Source of the DNA: Marchantia polymorpha subsp. ruderalis
Taxonomy: Eukaryota > Streptophyta > Marchantiopsida > Marchantiales > Marchantiaceae
Reading direction: 5' to 3'
DNA length: 64,000 nucleotides
Assembly (NCBI GenBank): GCA_037833965.1
Contig: AP031358.1
Coordinates: 15,818,001 to 15,882,000, forward strand
The position numbers were made by a program, and so were the translations under genes. Shown piece by piece: positions 31,134 through 41,485 of the stretch. The notes beneath the pieces are model-generated. The model saw only the letters and a list, made by a program, of their open reading frames with translations. It searched no databases and was not told where the DNA came from. The first letter of the stretch is position 1. Each line of letters starts with the position of its first letter.

Positions 31134-32266
31134 GCAGATGAGAGGTTGTGTAGATGCTCAGAGGAGTCCGAAGTTCCGCGTGTTGTTAGAGCCATGCACA
31201 CAGAAGACGCTGGTGGTCATTACGCTTCCAAGAATACGGTGACCAAAATTGTGAATGCAGGATACTGGTGGCCGACGATGTTTAAAGATGTACACGACTA
31301 CATTCGCAAATGTGATAGCTGCCAGAGGACGGGAAGACCGACTCCGACCACGAGATGGCCTCTGACACCGATCATGCCCTTGGCACCATTTGAAAAATGG
31401 GGAATCGACTTCGTGGGACCAATACAACCTGTCACTAAAAGCACTCGCAGGCGCTACATATTGGTAGCGACGGACTATGCGACCAAGATGGTGGAGGCAG
31501 AGGCTACAAGGCACGACGATGCAGCAACAGTAGCAAGGTTCTTATTTGAATCGATCATCACACGTTACGGGTGTCCACTAGAAATAGTCAGTAACAGGGG
31601 AACGCACTTTTTGAATCAGGTGATAGAGAATCTGACGCGGCACTTCCAGATTAAACATCGGAAGACTACCCCATACAATCCCAAGGCGAATGGTCTGACA
31701 GAGAAATCCAATGGATTGCTCTGCAAGATACTCCTCAAGGTGACTGTGAACCATGCGCACGACTGGGACACAAAGTTACCAGCCGCCTTATGGGCATACA
31801 GAACTGCAGAGAAAGTCACCACCAGACAAACGCCTTACTTTCTGGTTTATGGGCAGCATCCGATCTTACCTATCGAATTCGAGATACCCACAAAGAGGAC
31901 CTTAGATCAGAGGAGGCTGGATGCGGAAGAAAGTCAGCTCTATCAGTCAGTCAGTCAGGACTGCAAGAAGTCATGGCACTGGAAGAAAGACGTCAGGAGG
32001 CGGAAGATCGAACAAAGCAACTACAGCTCAGGCGGAAGGAGAAGTACGATCGGAGACTCAAACCAGTACTACTCGAGAAGGGCGACTTGGCCCTGCTCTA
32101 TGATAGCAGACATGCCCGATTTCCAGGCAAGCTACACTTGAGATGGATGGAACCCTACCAGGTGATCGAAGTTTTCTCCAATGGCTCGATCCAGCTCGCA
32201 GAATTGACAAGGGAATGGCTAGGCACCCGCGTGAACGGGTGGCGTCTGAAGAAATACCACGTGTAA
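31134..32266 (+). pseudogene. pol: G0 pol, integrase segment
   Basis: Continues after the GCAGA duplicate. Integrase zinc-binding residues (HTEDAGGHY, CDSCQR), catalytic Asp in WGIDFVGPI, Asp in the SNRGTHF motif (SDRGTHF in G1, so D is changed to N here), and Glu in GLTEKSNG. A small insertion near 31940 shifts the frame, and the C-terminal GPY-type module (WMEPYQV here, WMGPYKV in G1) is read in another frame to 32266. Both the catalytic change and the frameshift mean no active integrase. Confidence 0.9.
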
Positions 32267-32290
32267 ATGTTCGCGTGGGCGCTCACAATT

Positions 32291-32303
32291 GAGGAGGGGG
32301 GCA
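32291..32303 (+). other. Polypurine tract of G0
   Basis: GAGGAGGGGGGCA directly precedes the LTR start TGTGGTAACAC at 32304. Identical to the G1 tract at 44345-44357. It is the plus-strand primer site and fixes the start of the 3' LTR. Confidence 0.9.
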
Positions 32304-34018
32304 TGTGGTAACACACTTTTTGTTTTTTTGCAGAATTCAAACAATTTAGAAAAGAAGTACCGAAGCAGTGTCTGTAGTTAGGATTTGGTACGTTAAATAG
32401 AGTGGATTGAGGAGATCGTCACGAGGTCACAAAGAATCGCGAAGTTGGACGTACCCGCGCCAAATGCCTTCGGCGCCTTCGGCAAGATCTCCTTTACTGA
32501 GGTGTCTCTACCCACGCGCTTCCAGCGTTTAGGGAAGATACGCTTCCGGCACAGACACCTCCGGAGGAGATGTCGCTGAGGACGTCAGAAGCCGGCAAGG
32601 ACCTCTGAAGGCTTCCGACCATGAGTGCGCCTTCGGCGATGCGCCGCTAGAGAAAAGAAAAGAGAGAGCGATTTCAGTCAGTGTCTGAACGGCCGACGCG
32701 CAGCGGCGATTGTGAGAGATCGAGCGGAAGGGAGAACGTCTGTGTGTGTGCAGGAAACGCAAGGAAGATGTCAAAGGTCCCCCAGCTGCGAGTGTCTCCA
32801 CTCAGAGTGCCGCAGATCGGTCAGCGCGCATTCCAAGATGTGTTAACAAGGCTGAAGCTTGATTTCCTCCTGTGGGGATGGAACTAGACATGTCCGGAGA
32901 TGGTGCGCGAGTATCTGCAGGAGAAACACAAGCCCTCGCGCGGATTCCGCCCACATCCTGAGAGGTGGGACATTAGTGACTGGGCGCAGGTGTTAGGACG
33001 GTGTACAGGCGAGGAAGGGTTTCTCCTCTTCGAGGCCGAGAGCGTGAAGGTGTCCAAGGAGGAAAAAATCTCCTACAATGATCTTTTCCAAGTTGCCAGG
33101 CATCCCAAGAACGGTTTCCGAACACGGGATTACAAAGATCGATTGCGGAGAAATGTTGCGACTGCATTGCTTAAGATATTGCAGCCGACCAAGACCGCCT
33201 ACATGCATGGTTGGCAAGTGGGATTTGTGGAGCTAGTGTTGTCAGGAGCTCCGGTTCATTGGGCACGACTCCTGTGGAAGGTGACGCGCCAACATGCGCA
33301 AGAAGAGAGAGGAGGGACCCTCAATCATCTTTCGCCTTACCTGATTGTGTTTTATCGAGCGATGGGATGTTTGACAACTTCAGAGCGGACACGGTTTCCG
33401 CTGCTGACCCGGAGTTATTAAGGTAGATACTTGCGGGAGGCCGAAGTGGACACAGATCCGGACGAAGCACCTGCCAGTCCAGCTCCAGCTCCGACTGCAA
33501 GTCGGACAACTGCTAGTCGGCCGACTGCGAGTCGGCCAGATTCGCCGACTGCGAGACGGACAGGGCCGGCGACCATTGTGCGGGCGCCTTCGGCGGACAC
33601 ACCTCCGGCGAAGACACCTTCCGCGCAGATCGCGCCGGAAGAGCAGGCAGTAGAAGCGGGCGGTGTAAGGGTGACAAAAGTGACTGCGGCGCCGACCCCT
33701 TCGAGAACCGAAGATCGAGCCGGAACAGGGGCTCAGGCAGTGGGATCCCCCACTGCCTTGGATATTTTAGCAGGGAGTGGAGCGGCAGTCGCGGCGGAAG
33801 CTGCCGCGCGCCACAGTTCCAGGGAGTCGCCAAGACATTCTGTGGCGACTGAAATCCTTGAAACGGAGGATGAGACGAGTTCGGAAGAGCAGGAAGCGGA
33901 CTCTGTGCAGAAGACGCCAACAGGGGTATTGTGCGAGCAGATAGTGCCACTCCTGCGATATTTGGATCGCAAGACATCAAAGTACTCGAGTTCCAGAAAA
34001 CCGCAGTCTTATGTGGAG
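32304..34018 (+). mobile_element. LTR-I between G0 and G2, left part
   Basis: Begins after the G0 PPT, so it is the 3' LTR of G0. It is interrupted by G1 (TSD TGGAG at 34014-34018 and 52340-52344) and continues at 52345. About 870 bases of the leader are missing near 32650 compared with 2044-3403. The leader up to 32767 holds no gene. Confidence 0.9.
32768..34018 (+). pseudogene. U3p (type I), N-terminal half, two nonsense codons
   Basis: Starts at the ATG at 32768 (MSKVPQLRVSP). A UAG at 32885-32887 replaces the Trp of WGWNW, and a UAA at 33419-33421 replaces a Pro after the helical domain. The linker is shorter than in G1. It contains several CCGACTGC(G/A)AGTCGG hairpins read in frame as PTASR (33485-33560). 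It runs to the EQIVPLLRYLDRKTSKY segment and PQSYVE, where G1 is inserted. The C-terminus is at 52345-53100. Confidence 0.85.
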
Positions 34019-37000
34019 TGTGGTAACACACTTTTTGTTTTTTTTGTAGAATTTAAACAATTTTAGAAAACTAGTACCAAAGCAGTGTTTGTAGCTAGAG
34101 AAGGGTACGCTAAATAGAGTGGATTGATGAGATCGTCACGAGGACACAAAGAATCACGTAGTCGGATGTACCAACGCCAATGTCTTCGGCGCCTTCGGCA
34201 AAAGCTCCTTTTCTGAGGTGTCTCTACTCCCGCGCCTCCAGCGTATAAGGAAGCTACGCTTCCGGCGCAGACACCTCAGGAGGAGGTTTTGCTAAAAACG
34301 TCAGGAGAAGGGCCCGGACCTCTAAAGGCGTCCGACCATGAGTGCGCCTTCGGCGAAGCGCCGCTAGCGCGGAAAGGGGAAACCTTCATAACAATCGGGA
34401 TACACGGTAGATCCAGTTGGTTGAAGTTGCATTAGAAAGAGCTCAAGACGCTCGTTCTAACGAGCCCAAGAGCGTCGGAGATGGATTAGGAATGGAGAAG
34501 TTATGAGCGTCGGAAAACTCGTAGCCGGACATGCGCCGTTCGCGCTAGGGTTCACAGCCGGAAAGGATTCCCGTACGCCCTCGGCGATGCGCCTTCGGCG
34601 GAATCACGCGCTCATAGAAGGAAACCAACTCAGATTCGGAAGCGCCTTTGGCGGCTATTCATGGAAGAAAAGCGCCGGTCGGATGTACGCCTCCGACGTG
34701 GCGCTGACGGCCGGATGCGCTGGCATGAGTTGCGCTGGCGGATATGCGCCGGCAGCAACGGACGGGGCATAAAGGACAAAATAAGCGGTACGACTGCGCG
34801 CCGGCGTAATTTGCTCCGACTAGATGTGCGCCTCCAGCAAGGCACCGACGGATAATGAACGCACCAGCGGCGACACGCCTCCGGTGAGGGACGGGTTAGG
34901 AAAAGACAACAGGGCCGACGTATACCCTGCAGCGGACTCGAGTCCGGAAGGTGGCGGCGGCGGGAGAATTCAACGTTTAAGCATGCGAATGCGCGCAGTG
35001 CAGAGACGTGAATTCACGCATGCAAAGGGCGAACCGTTAAGCCGTATAGCCGGCTGCGTACGTTGTAACCAGTAAGAACGTTGGACGTTCTTGAAATCGG
35101 AGAAGAAAAGACTGCGCTCCAGTCTCATTCTCTCATTCTTGACTTTGCGATTTCTAGTTTCCAAGATTACGCGCAAGGGCGGAGCGACCTGCAGTGAGAG
35201 AGGAGAGTGCGGAGACGAGTTGCGCAAGGATCTTGGCGGACCTTGAAAGAATTGCGAGTAGCGACCTTGAGCTTGAGCGCCGAGAGAGTGAGTTGTCAGA
35301 GCTTGAGCGGCAGACGCGCAGTGGCGATTGTGAGAGAGTGAGCGAAAGGGAGAACGTTTGTGTGTGCAGGCAACGCAATGTCGAAGGTTCCCCAGCTGCG
35401 AGTGTCTCCACTCAGGGTGCCGCAGATCGATCTACGCGCATTTCAAGATGTGCTGCTGAGGCTGAAGCTCGATTTTCTCCTATGGGGGTGGAACTGGATA
35501 TGTCCGGAGATGGTGCGCGAGTATCTGCAGGAGAGACACAAGCCTTCTCGCGGATTCCGCCCACACCCAGAGAGATGGGACATTTGCAACTGGGCGCAGG
35601 TGTTCAGCAGGTGTGCCGGCGAGGAAGGGGATCTCCTCTTCGAGGCCGATAGCGTGAAGGTGTCCCAGGAGGAAGAAGTCTCTTACAATGAGCTCTTCAA
35701 AGTTGCCAGGCATCCCAAGAACGGTTTTCGGACACGGGATTACAAGGATCGATTGCGGAGAAATGTCGCGACGGCATTGCTGCAGATATTGCAGCCGACC
35801 AAGACCGCTTACATGCATGGTTGGCAGGTAGAGTTTGTGGAGCTAGTGTTGTCAGGAGCTCCGGTGCATTGGGCACGGCTCCTGTGGAAGGTGACGCGCC
35901 AACATGCGCAAGAAGAGAAGGGAGGAACCCTCAATCATCTATCGCCTTACTTAATCGTGTTTTACCGGGCGATGGGATGTTTGACAAATGCTGAGAAAAC
36001 ACGGTTTCCACAGCTGACCCGGACTTATCCAGGTAGATATTCAAGGGAGGCCGAAGTAGACACGGATCCGGACGAGGAACCTGCCAGTACGCCTCCGGCT
36101 CCGGCTCCAGCAAGAGCAGCAGAAGAACGTCGAAGTGAGCGCATTCCGCGAAAGCGGAAGTGGGATGAGAGACCTGAGGACAGGCAGCCGGAAGTGCCAG
36201 CTGCGCCGACTCGTGGTCGGCCCACCCCCGAGCCTCACAGTCGACCAAAACAGAGGGCACGCAAAATGCCAACGGGTACTGAGGAGACCGGGCGAACTCC
36301 GACCCGGCGGAATCTCACACAGGAAGAGATAATCGCTTAGATTCTAGGGAAGACGGCAGATACCTCTGCACAGAAGGCACCACGGCCTTCGGGAGGAGAT
36401 GGACGGACTGACAGCCGGCCGACTGCGAGTCGGATGACTGAAGGTCGACAAGCGGAAGGAAGGCCAACTGAACGGCGTGTTGAACCGGACAGCAGGCCGG
36501 AAGCAGAAGAGAGTTTGGCTGACGAGCCAACAATCCTCAGAGGGTCGTCTTCGGCGGAAGGCACTTCTGGAAGAACGCCACCAGCAAGCAGGCCAAGTGG
36601 AGTCAAGACGCGCAGGGTGTATCCGACTCCCAGTCGGACAACTGCTGGTCGGCCGACTGCGAGTCGGACAACAGAAAGTCAGCCGGATTTGCCGACTGCG
36701 AGACGGATGGGGCCAACGACCAGTGTGCGGACGCCTTCGGCGGACGCACCTTCAGCAAGGACACCTTCCGCGCAGATTGCGCCGGAAGGACAGGCAGCAG
36801 AAGCGGGCGGTTCAAGAGTGACAAAAGTCACTGCGGCGTCGACCCCTTCAGAAACCGAAGATCGAGCCGGAACAGGGGCTCAAGCAGTGGGATCTCCCAC
36901 TGCCTTGGATATTTTAGCAGGCAGTGGAGCAGCAGTCGCAGCGGAAGCTGCTGCGCGCCACAGTTCCAGGGAGTCGCCAAGGGATTCGGTGGCGACTGAA

Positions 37001-38567
37001 ATCCTCGAGACTGAGGATGATACGAGCTCGAAAGAGCAGGAAGCGGATTCGGTGCAGAAAACGCCAACAGGGGTGCTGTGCGAACAGATAGTTCCACTCC
37101 TGCGATATCTGGATCGCAAGACATCCAAATACGCAAGTGCCTTAAAACCGCAGTCTTATGTGGAGACTATCAGGCGAAGGACGAGGAGCAAGGTGGCAAA
37201 GTGGGCCTCTAGTTGCCAAGTATATGAGGATAGGAACACCGCCCTCCGACAACACCTGGCGGTCACCCAGAAGCTATACCAAGCCTTGCAGCAGCAGAAG
37301 GAGGATGCGGCGACGAAAAGTCAGGCGGATGCCGAACTAATACGGGCAAAGATCGAGTCGGAATTGCAGGAGGAGCGGAGACAGAACCAAGTCCTAGCAG
37401 CCGAGCTTGCGCGCCAGACGCGCGCCTTAGAAGAAAGTCAAAGAGCCCGCAAGGAGGATGAGGAGTTGTTGTGCAACTTGCAATCCGAGTGCTCGGATTT
37501 GAGGGCACAACGTGCGGGATTAGAAATGCAGCTGGCAGAGGTGGAGAGCAGCTGCAGGGCGCGAGGAGAGTTGGCGGCACAGGTGACTCGTTGTCTAAAA
37601 GGATACGCCCATTGGGAGGTGGCAGCTCAAGAGAGGATTACACTCAGGGAGTTCGAGCTTCGGGCGGCGGCATTGACGGAGGGTGCAGATCAGGAACTCA
37701 CTTTCTTGACGTGTTTGTGCATTTTGGTCCTGGCACCACGTAGAGAAGCTGCAGCATAGCGAAGTTACCGTATGATGTAGTTGAAGGCCTTCGGCTGAAT
37801 GTTCAGAGCTAGTACCCGGTTAGAGACTTGAGTAGTGCGGATCTGCACCTGCGGGTGATTTCTGATGCTCAGAGCCGGCTACGAGTTAGATACTTGAACA
37901 GTTCCCCCTTACTCCTTCGAGTGACATATCCTGATTGTACTCCTACGGGAAGTTTCCCCTGAATGCCAATGTGAAGTTTCATTACTTCGTGTAAACCTTG
38001 GTTTGTAATTCAGGTTGTGTGTGTGTTATTGGATCGTGTTTTCAGTAAGTTCTCAGTCGGGTCTGCACTCCCTGCGTTTTGTGTGATAGTCGAGGGTGAC
38101 GTCCACGGCGTACGTAGAGGCTTCGTTCCGAAGTGGGAAGTCCAGTCCGGGTACCCCCGCTAGTTCCTGGCGGAAGGGCAGTAAAAGCCGGAGTGGGAGG
38201 CACTACCTGCAGAACCTCTGAGTGAACTTGTGAGACACTTTCCTCCTGAAATCCGAAGCGGAGGTCCTGACCGACCTCCGAGTTGTGCTTTTTGCCAGTT
38301 TCAGGTGTGTGTGTGTGTGTGTGTGTGTGTGTTGAGTGACCACGATGTACCGTGCATCCTCCGAGCATCCTCCGAGTTGAGATCCTCCTCCGAGTCGAGC
38401 CTCCGAGTCGAGCACTGCAGTATTTCTGGGAGTGACAGTCGCCTAGAATTCAAACTCTACAAAAGTCTGTTAAATGTGACACTTTTACTCTGTGTGTTGC
38501 CTCTGTCCCTGTGGGTTCGATCTTTTTACCACCATACTGCAGTTTTAGCCTTTGGTGGGTTATTACA
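34019..38567 (+). mobile_element. G1 5' LTR (LTR-I), promoter deleted
   Basis: TGTGGTAACAC...GGGTTATTACA, 4549 bases. Non-coding leader 34019-35377 (hairpin near 34215-34280, one stem-loop module near 34437-34480), U3p pseudogene 35378-37759, U5 about 37760-38567 with a long (GT)n tract at about 38305-38332. At 37684 the sequence GGAGGGTG joins directly to CAGATCAGGAACTC. In the 3' LTR 331 bases lie between these points, including the U3p C-terminus, the TATA box and the R hairpin. Confidence 0.93.
35378..37759 (+). pseudogene. U3p (type I) in the G1 5' LTR, one amber, C-terminus lost
   Basis: ATG at 35378 (MSKVPQLRVSP). A single UAG at 36338-36340 stands where the 3' LTR has CAG. Otherwise the frame is open through the helical domain, the linker, EQIVPLLRYLDRK and the coiled coil to LTEG at 37683. 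The 331-base deletion then replaces the true ending with unrelated residues and a stop at 37759. Upstream, TTTGTGTGTGCAG ends 8 bases before the ATG, a plausible splice acceptor kept in all LTR-I copies. Confidence 0.85.
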
Positions 38568-38589
38568 TAAGGAGCCGACAACTTCTTTT

Positions 38590-38607
38590 TGGCGCCGCTG
38601 CCGGGGA
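38590..38607 (+). other. Primer binding site of G1 (tRNA-Asp type)
   Basis: TGGCGCCGCTGCCGGGGA, 22 bases after the LTR end. Complementary to the 3' end of plant tRNA-Asp with one mismatch, the same primer class as Athila-group elements. It marks where minus-strand DNA synthesis starts and fixes the end of the 5' LTR. Confidence 0.88.
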
Positions 38608-38650
38608 CAGTGCGTCAACACCAGAATACTTGAGCAGCAATGCTCGGTGA

Positions 38651-39919
38651 ATGTCGACGAGCGATAGTGTGGGAAACCTGAGTGCGAGAGCCACACGGAA
38701 ACTCCGTCGAGATTCAGAAAAAGCCGTGGAAACAAAACGGCGAACTAAAAAGAAGATTCCCGGTGCGGACTCTGTAGAAAGATCGCCATCACCGACTACT
38801 GGAAGACAAAGGCGTTCCAGTTCACCTACCGAGAGCATTGAGCTAACAGTTCTATTGGACATCCCTCCGACAGGAACTCTTCCTTAGTTTGGCCAACCTA
38901 GGATCAGTCCGTCGACAGGATCACCGATGGCAGAACATCAAGCCAATCTCCGCCAGGTGTTTTCCCAACCTACCACCAAACATTCGTATCCAAGATACAC
39001 GGGAACGGGCGACGACGATGATGCAGATTCATACATAAAGCTCTTCGAGTCTGTCTCCATCGCCAATCGTGAGACCAGTGATGAAGACAGACTACGAATC
39101 TTTCCTAGCCTGCTACGCAGACGAGCGCGTAGCTGGTACAACCATGAGAGCACCGACCCCACTGGCATCCGGACCTGGGCTCAGCTCAAGGAAAAGTTTC
39201 TGAGGCGGTTCCGCGAACTCGGATATGACAGTCGAGTTCTGACCCGGCTTCGAAATCTTCGACGCGAGCGGAAGGAGAATCTTCGAGACTATACTGAGAG
39301 ATTCCAAGACCTCCTAGATCGAATTCCGAAGACAGGCCCAGGAGAACCATATTCGGTACAACAGGCAGTGGATTGGTATGTGACAGGGCTCTCAAGAGAA
39401 ATGGAGACCTTCTGTAGGAGAGGCAAGACTGACACAATCCAAGATGTGATAGCTTCCGCGGAGACCTTTGAGACGTCAACCCTTGACACTCGAAGACGCG
39501 ACCGACGGTCGACGAAGAAGAAATCGCAAGGCGGACGTCGGAAGAAAAGGGACTCGCCTTCCACGACAGAAGAATCAAGCTCCTCCGAATCAAGTTCTTC
39601 CTCGGAAGAGGAAGAGGACTCGTCATCTTCAGAAGAAGAAAGACGGAAGAAGAAACGCAGTACGATCAAGAAGAAGGATCGAGGTAAGAGAATCCTAGTG
39701 AAGACTCAAGGGGACATCGCAGCCAAGGTAGACAACCTGGTGAAGAATTTTGCGGACCTGAAAGTTCATGTAGTGGGAGGCCAAGACCGACGTAAATCAC
39801 CTGCGAGACCACGAGCGAATCTCTGGTGTACTACGTGCGGACAGGTGGGACATGCCAACACGGAGTGCATGTCCGCGCGGCCATCTTACCCAGTGAATGC
39901 GGTCGAATGGGCACCATAG
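38651..39919 (+). CDS. gag: G1 Gag, with an early in-frame amber
   Basis: Capsid/nucleocapsid protein that packages the element RNA. From ATG 38651 (MSTSDS, matching G2 at 54243) the frame runs 422 residues, with a UAG at 38885-38887 not present in G2. Translation from the ATG at 38927 (MAEHQANLRQ) would avoid it. Residues ~125-275 are the Ty3/gypsy gag domain (DRLRIFPSLLRRRARSWYNH, FLRRFRELGY, LRDYTERFQDLLDRIP). A Ser/Glu then Lys-rich region and one CCHC knuckle (CTTCGQVGHANTEC) follow. It ends at UAG 39917-39919 (CCA UAG UGG GAG). The next reading frame continues in the same phase, so readthrough would extend Gag. Confidence 0.88.
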
Positions 39920-41479
39920 TGGGAGAACCCCATGTATTATGCTGAGCCGCCCATGTATTATGCTGAGCAGGTTGAGGACACCGCCTACTCGGTACAGACA
40001 GCTCCAGCTACAACTCCGAACCCACCGGTGCATATACCGCGCTTTGTTCCGAGGGAAATGGCGGGTACACTCCCACCAAGACGCATGGCACCTCCAGGCA
40101 ATCACAACCGACCTCGACCACAATTCGATGGTTGCTACAACTGCGGAGACATGGGACATTACGCGCCAAGCTGTCCCCACCCGAGGAAGCCAATGGGGTA
40201 TGCACCGTTGTGCAGCAATTGCAAGAAGTCTGGACATACAGTAGCCGAATGTGATCAGCCACAACTCCCTAGGCCAGCGGTGCGTTTCGTATCGACACCT
40301 GGCAAGGAAGAGGTGCAGGTCAACCAGGTAGAACTGAGTCTGGACCCAGCTGAAGGAAACGAAGTATGGCCAGAGGAGGAAGTAATGTGCGGTCGGGTAG
40401 AAACCCGAAGTTCGAAGAGGAGAGGAGAAGGCCACGAGGACACTCGCCGCCTCGAGCGTAGGGAAGAGAGGAGGAAGTCTAAAGAAGTTAGGGAAGGCCA
40501 AAGGAGAACGCCAAGTACACCTCCGGCTATGAGAAACACCCAGCCGGAGCAGAACTCAGAAAAGGCGGACAGGTATTCGGAAGAGTCCCGGACTCGAGAT
40601 TACCTTCCGGACATCAAAGATGAGGTGAGTCACCTCATCAAGGAAGCACTGGGCGCCGGAATGACATCCGACGACCGGAAGGCGGTTAGGCCCTCTACAC
40701 CACTTCCGACCGCGAGTACAGGGAAACTTCCGGCTGTGACTTCCAACACTTCCTACGACATAGTGGAAGACATAGGGAGTCAGAGGGCAAATATTTCCTT
40801 CCACCAGTTGTTGGAAGACAATAAGACGTACAGAAGGATGCTGATGCTTTCGTTGCGCCGACCACGCAAACCCCGAAAAGAGAAACTTCCGGCTGTGTAC
40901 AGAGTGGAAGGAGGAGACCTGGGACCTCCAGAGATCGAAGTAGAGATCGGAGGCTGCGTCATACAGAAGGTACCAGTGGACTCCGGCTCGGGCGTGAATA
41001 TCATGACCGAGGAGACAGCGAACTCCTTGGGGTTCCAGACCTTCGAGCCTACATCCCAAGTGTTGCGACTGGCCGATCAAACACGCAGAATGCCACTAGG
41101 AATGTTGAGCAATGTGAGAACCAACATTGGAGGAGTGGACTTTCAACTGTCCTACATAATACTGCAACCTCTGATGAAGAAAGGTTATGATGTGCTGCTT
41201 GGCAGACCGTGGCTATACGATGCCAAAGCAAGGTGTGACTGGAGTAGGAAGAGATTACAGTTCCGTAGCCCTGCGGACCCTCCGACTGTCATTACCGTAC
41301 CGTGGACCAAGGTACCCCATGAGGGCGAAACACCTTCCACCACCTCCGGTTACACAACTGGAGGGGAGACCAGCTCATCATGCACTTCAGAGACCGAAAC
41401 GTCGGAGGAATTTGTGGGCTACGTCACTTGCTGCTCCATTGAGGAGGAAGGAGACGAGGTGTATCCGGATGACGAATAG
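39920..41479 (+). CDS. G1 zinc-knuckle and aspartic protease region
   Basis: In phase with gag; the first ATG is at 39932. Two more CCHC knuckles lie near codons 70-100 (CYNCGDMGHYAPSC, CSNCKKSGHTVAEC), so the Gag readthrough product would carry three. A long charged linker follows. The retropepsin domain has active-site DSG in VDSGSGVNIM (codon ~352), LADQTRRMPLG, and LLGRPWL near the end of the domain. It would cleave the polyprotein. Ends at UAG 41477-41479. This is the only one of the three copies with an intact DSG triad (G0 has DFG, G2 has DSR). Confidence 0.9.
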   Translation, partial: WENPMYYAEPPMYYAEQVEDTAYSVQTAPATTPNPPVHIPRFVPREMAGTLPPRRMAPPGNHNRPRPQFDGCYNCGDMGHYAPSCPHPRKPMGYAPLCSNCKKSGHTVAECDQPQLPRPAVRFVSTPGKEEVQVNQVELSLDPAEGNEVWPEEEVMCGRVETRSSKRRGEGHEDTRRLERREERRKSKEVREGQRRTPSTPPAMRNTQPEQNSEKADRYSEESRTRDYLPDIKDEVSHLIKEALGAGMTSDDRKAVRPSTPLPTASTGKLPAVTSNTSYDIVEDIGSQRANISFHQLLEDNKTYRRMLMLSLRRPRKPRKEKLPAVYRVEGGDLGPPEIEVEIGGCVIQKVPVDSGSGVNIMTEETANSLGFQTFEPTSQVLRLADQTRRMPLGMLSNVRTNIGGVDFQLSYIILQPLMKKGYDVLLGRPWLYDAKARCDWSRKRLQFRSPADPPTVITVPWTKVPHEGETPSTTSGYTTGGETSSSCTSETETSEEFVGYVTCCSIEEEGDEVYPDDE

Positions 41480-41485
41480 CAACTA
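41477..41485 (+). promoter_or_regulatory. Readthrough-type stop, UAG CAA CUA (G1)
   Basis: The amber codon between protease and pol with the in-frame context CAA CUA. Pol lies in the same frame after it. The same context is present in G0 (CAA CUA) and G2 (CAA UUA, identical to tobacco mosaic virus). Confidence 0.75.

Noticed and set aside
38651..38887. A separate small gene before gag.
   Set aside because: It is in phase with gag, and G2 reads through the same region without a stop, so it is the gag N-terminus broken by an amber.
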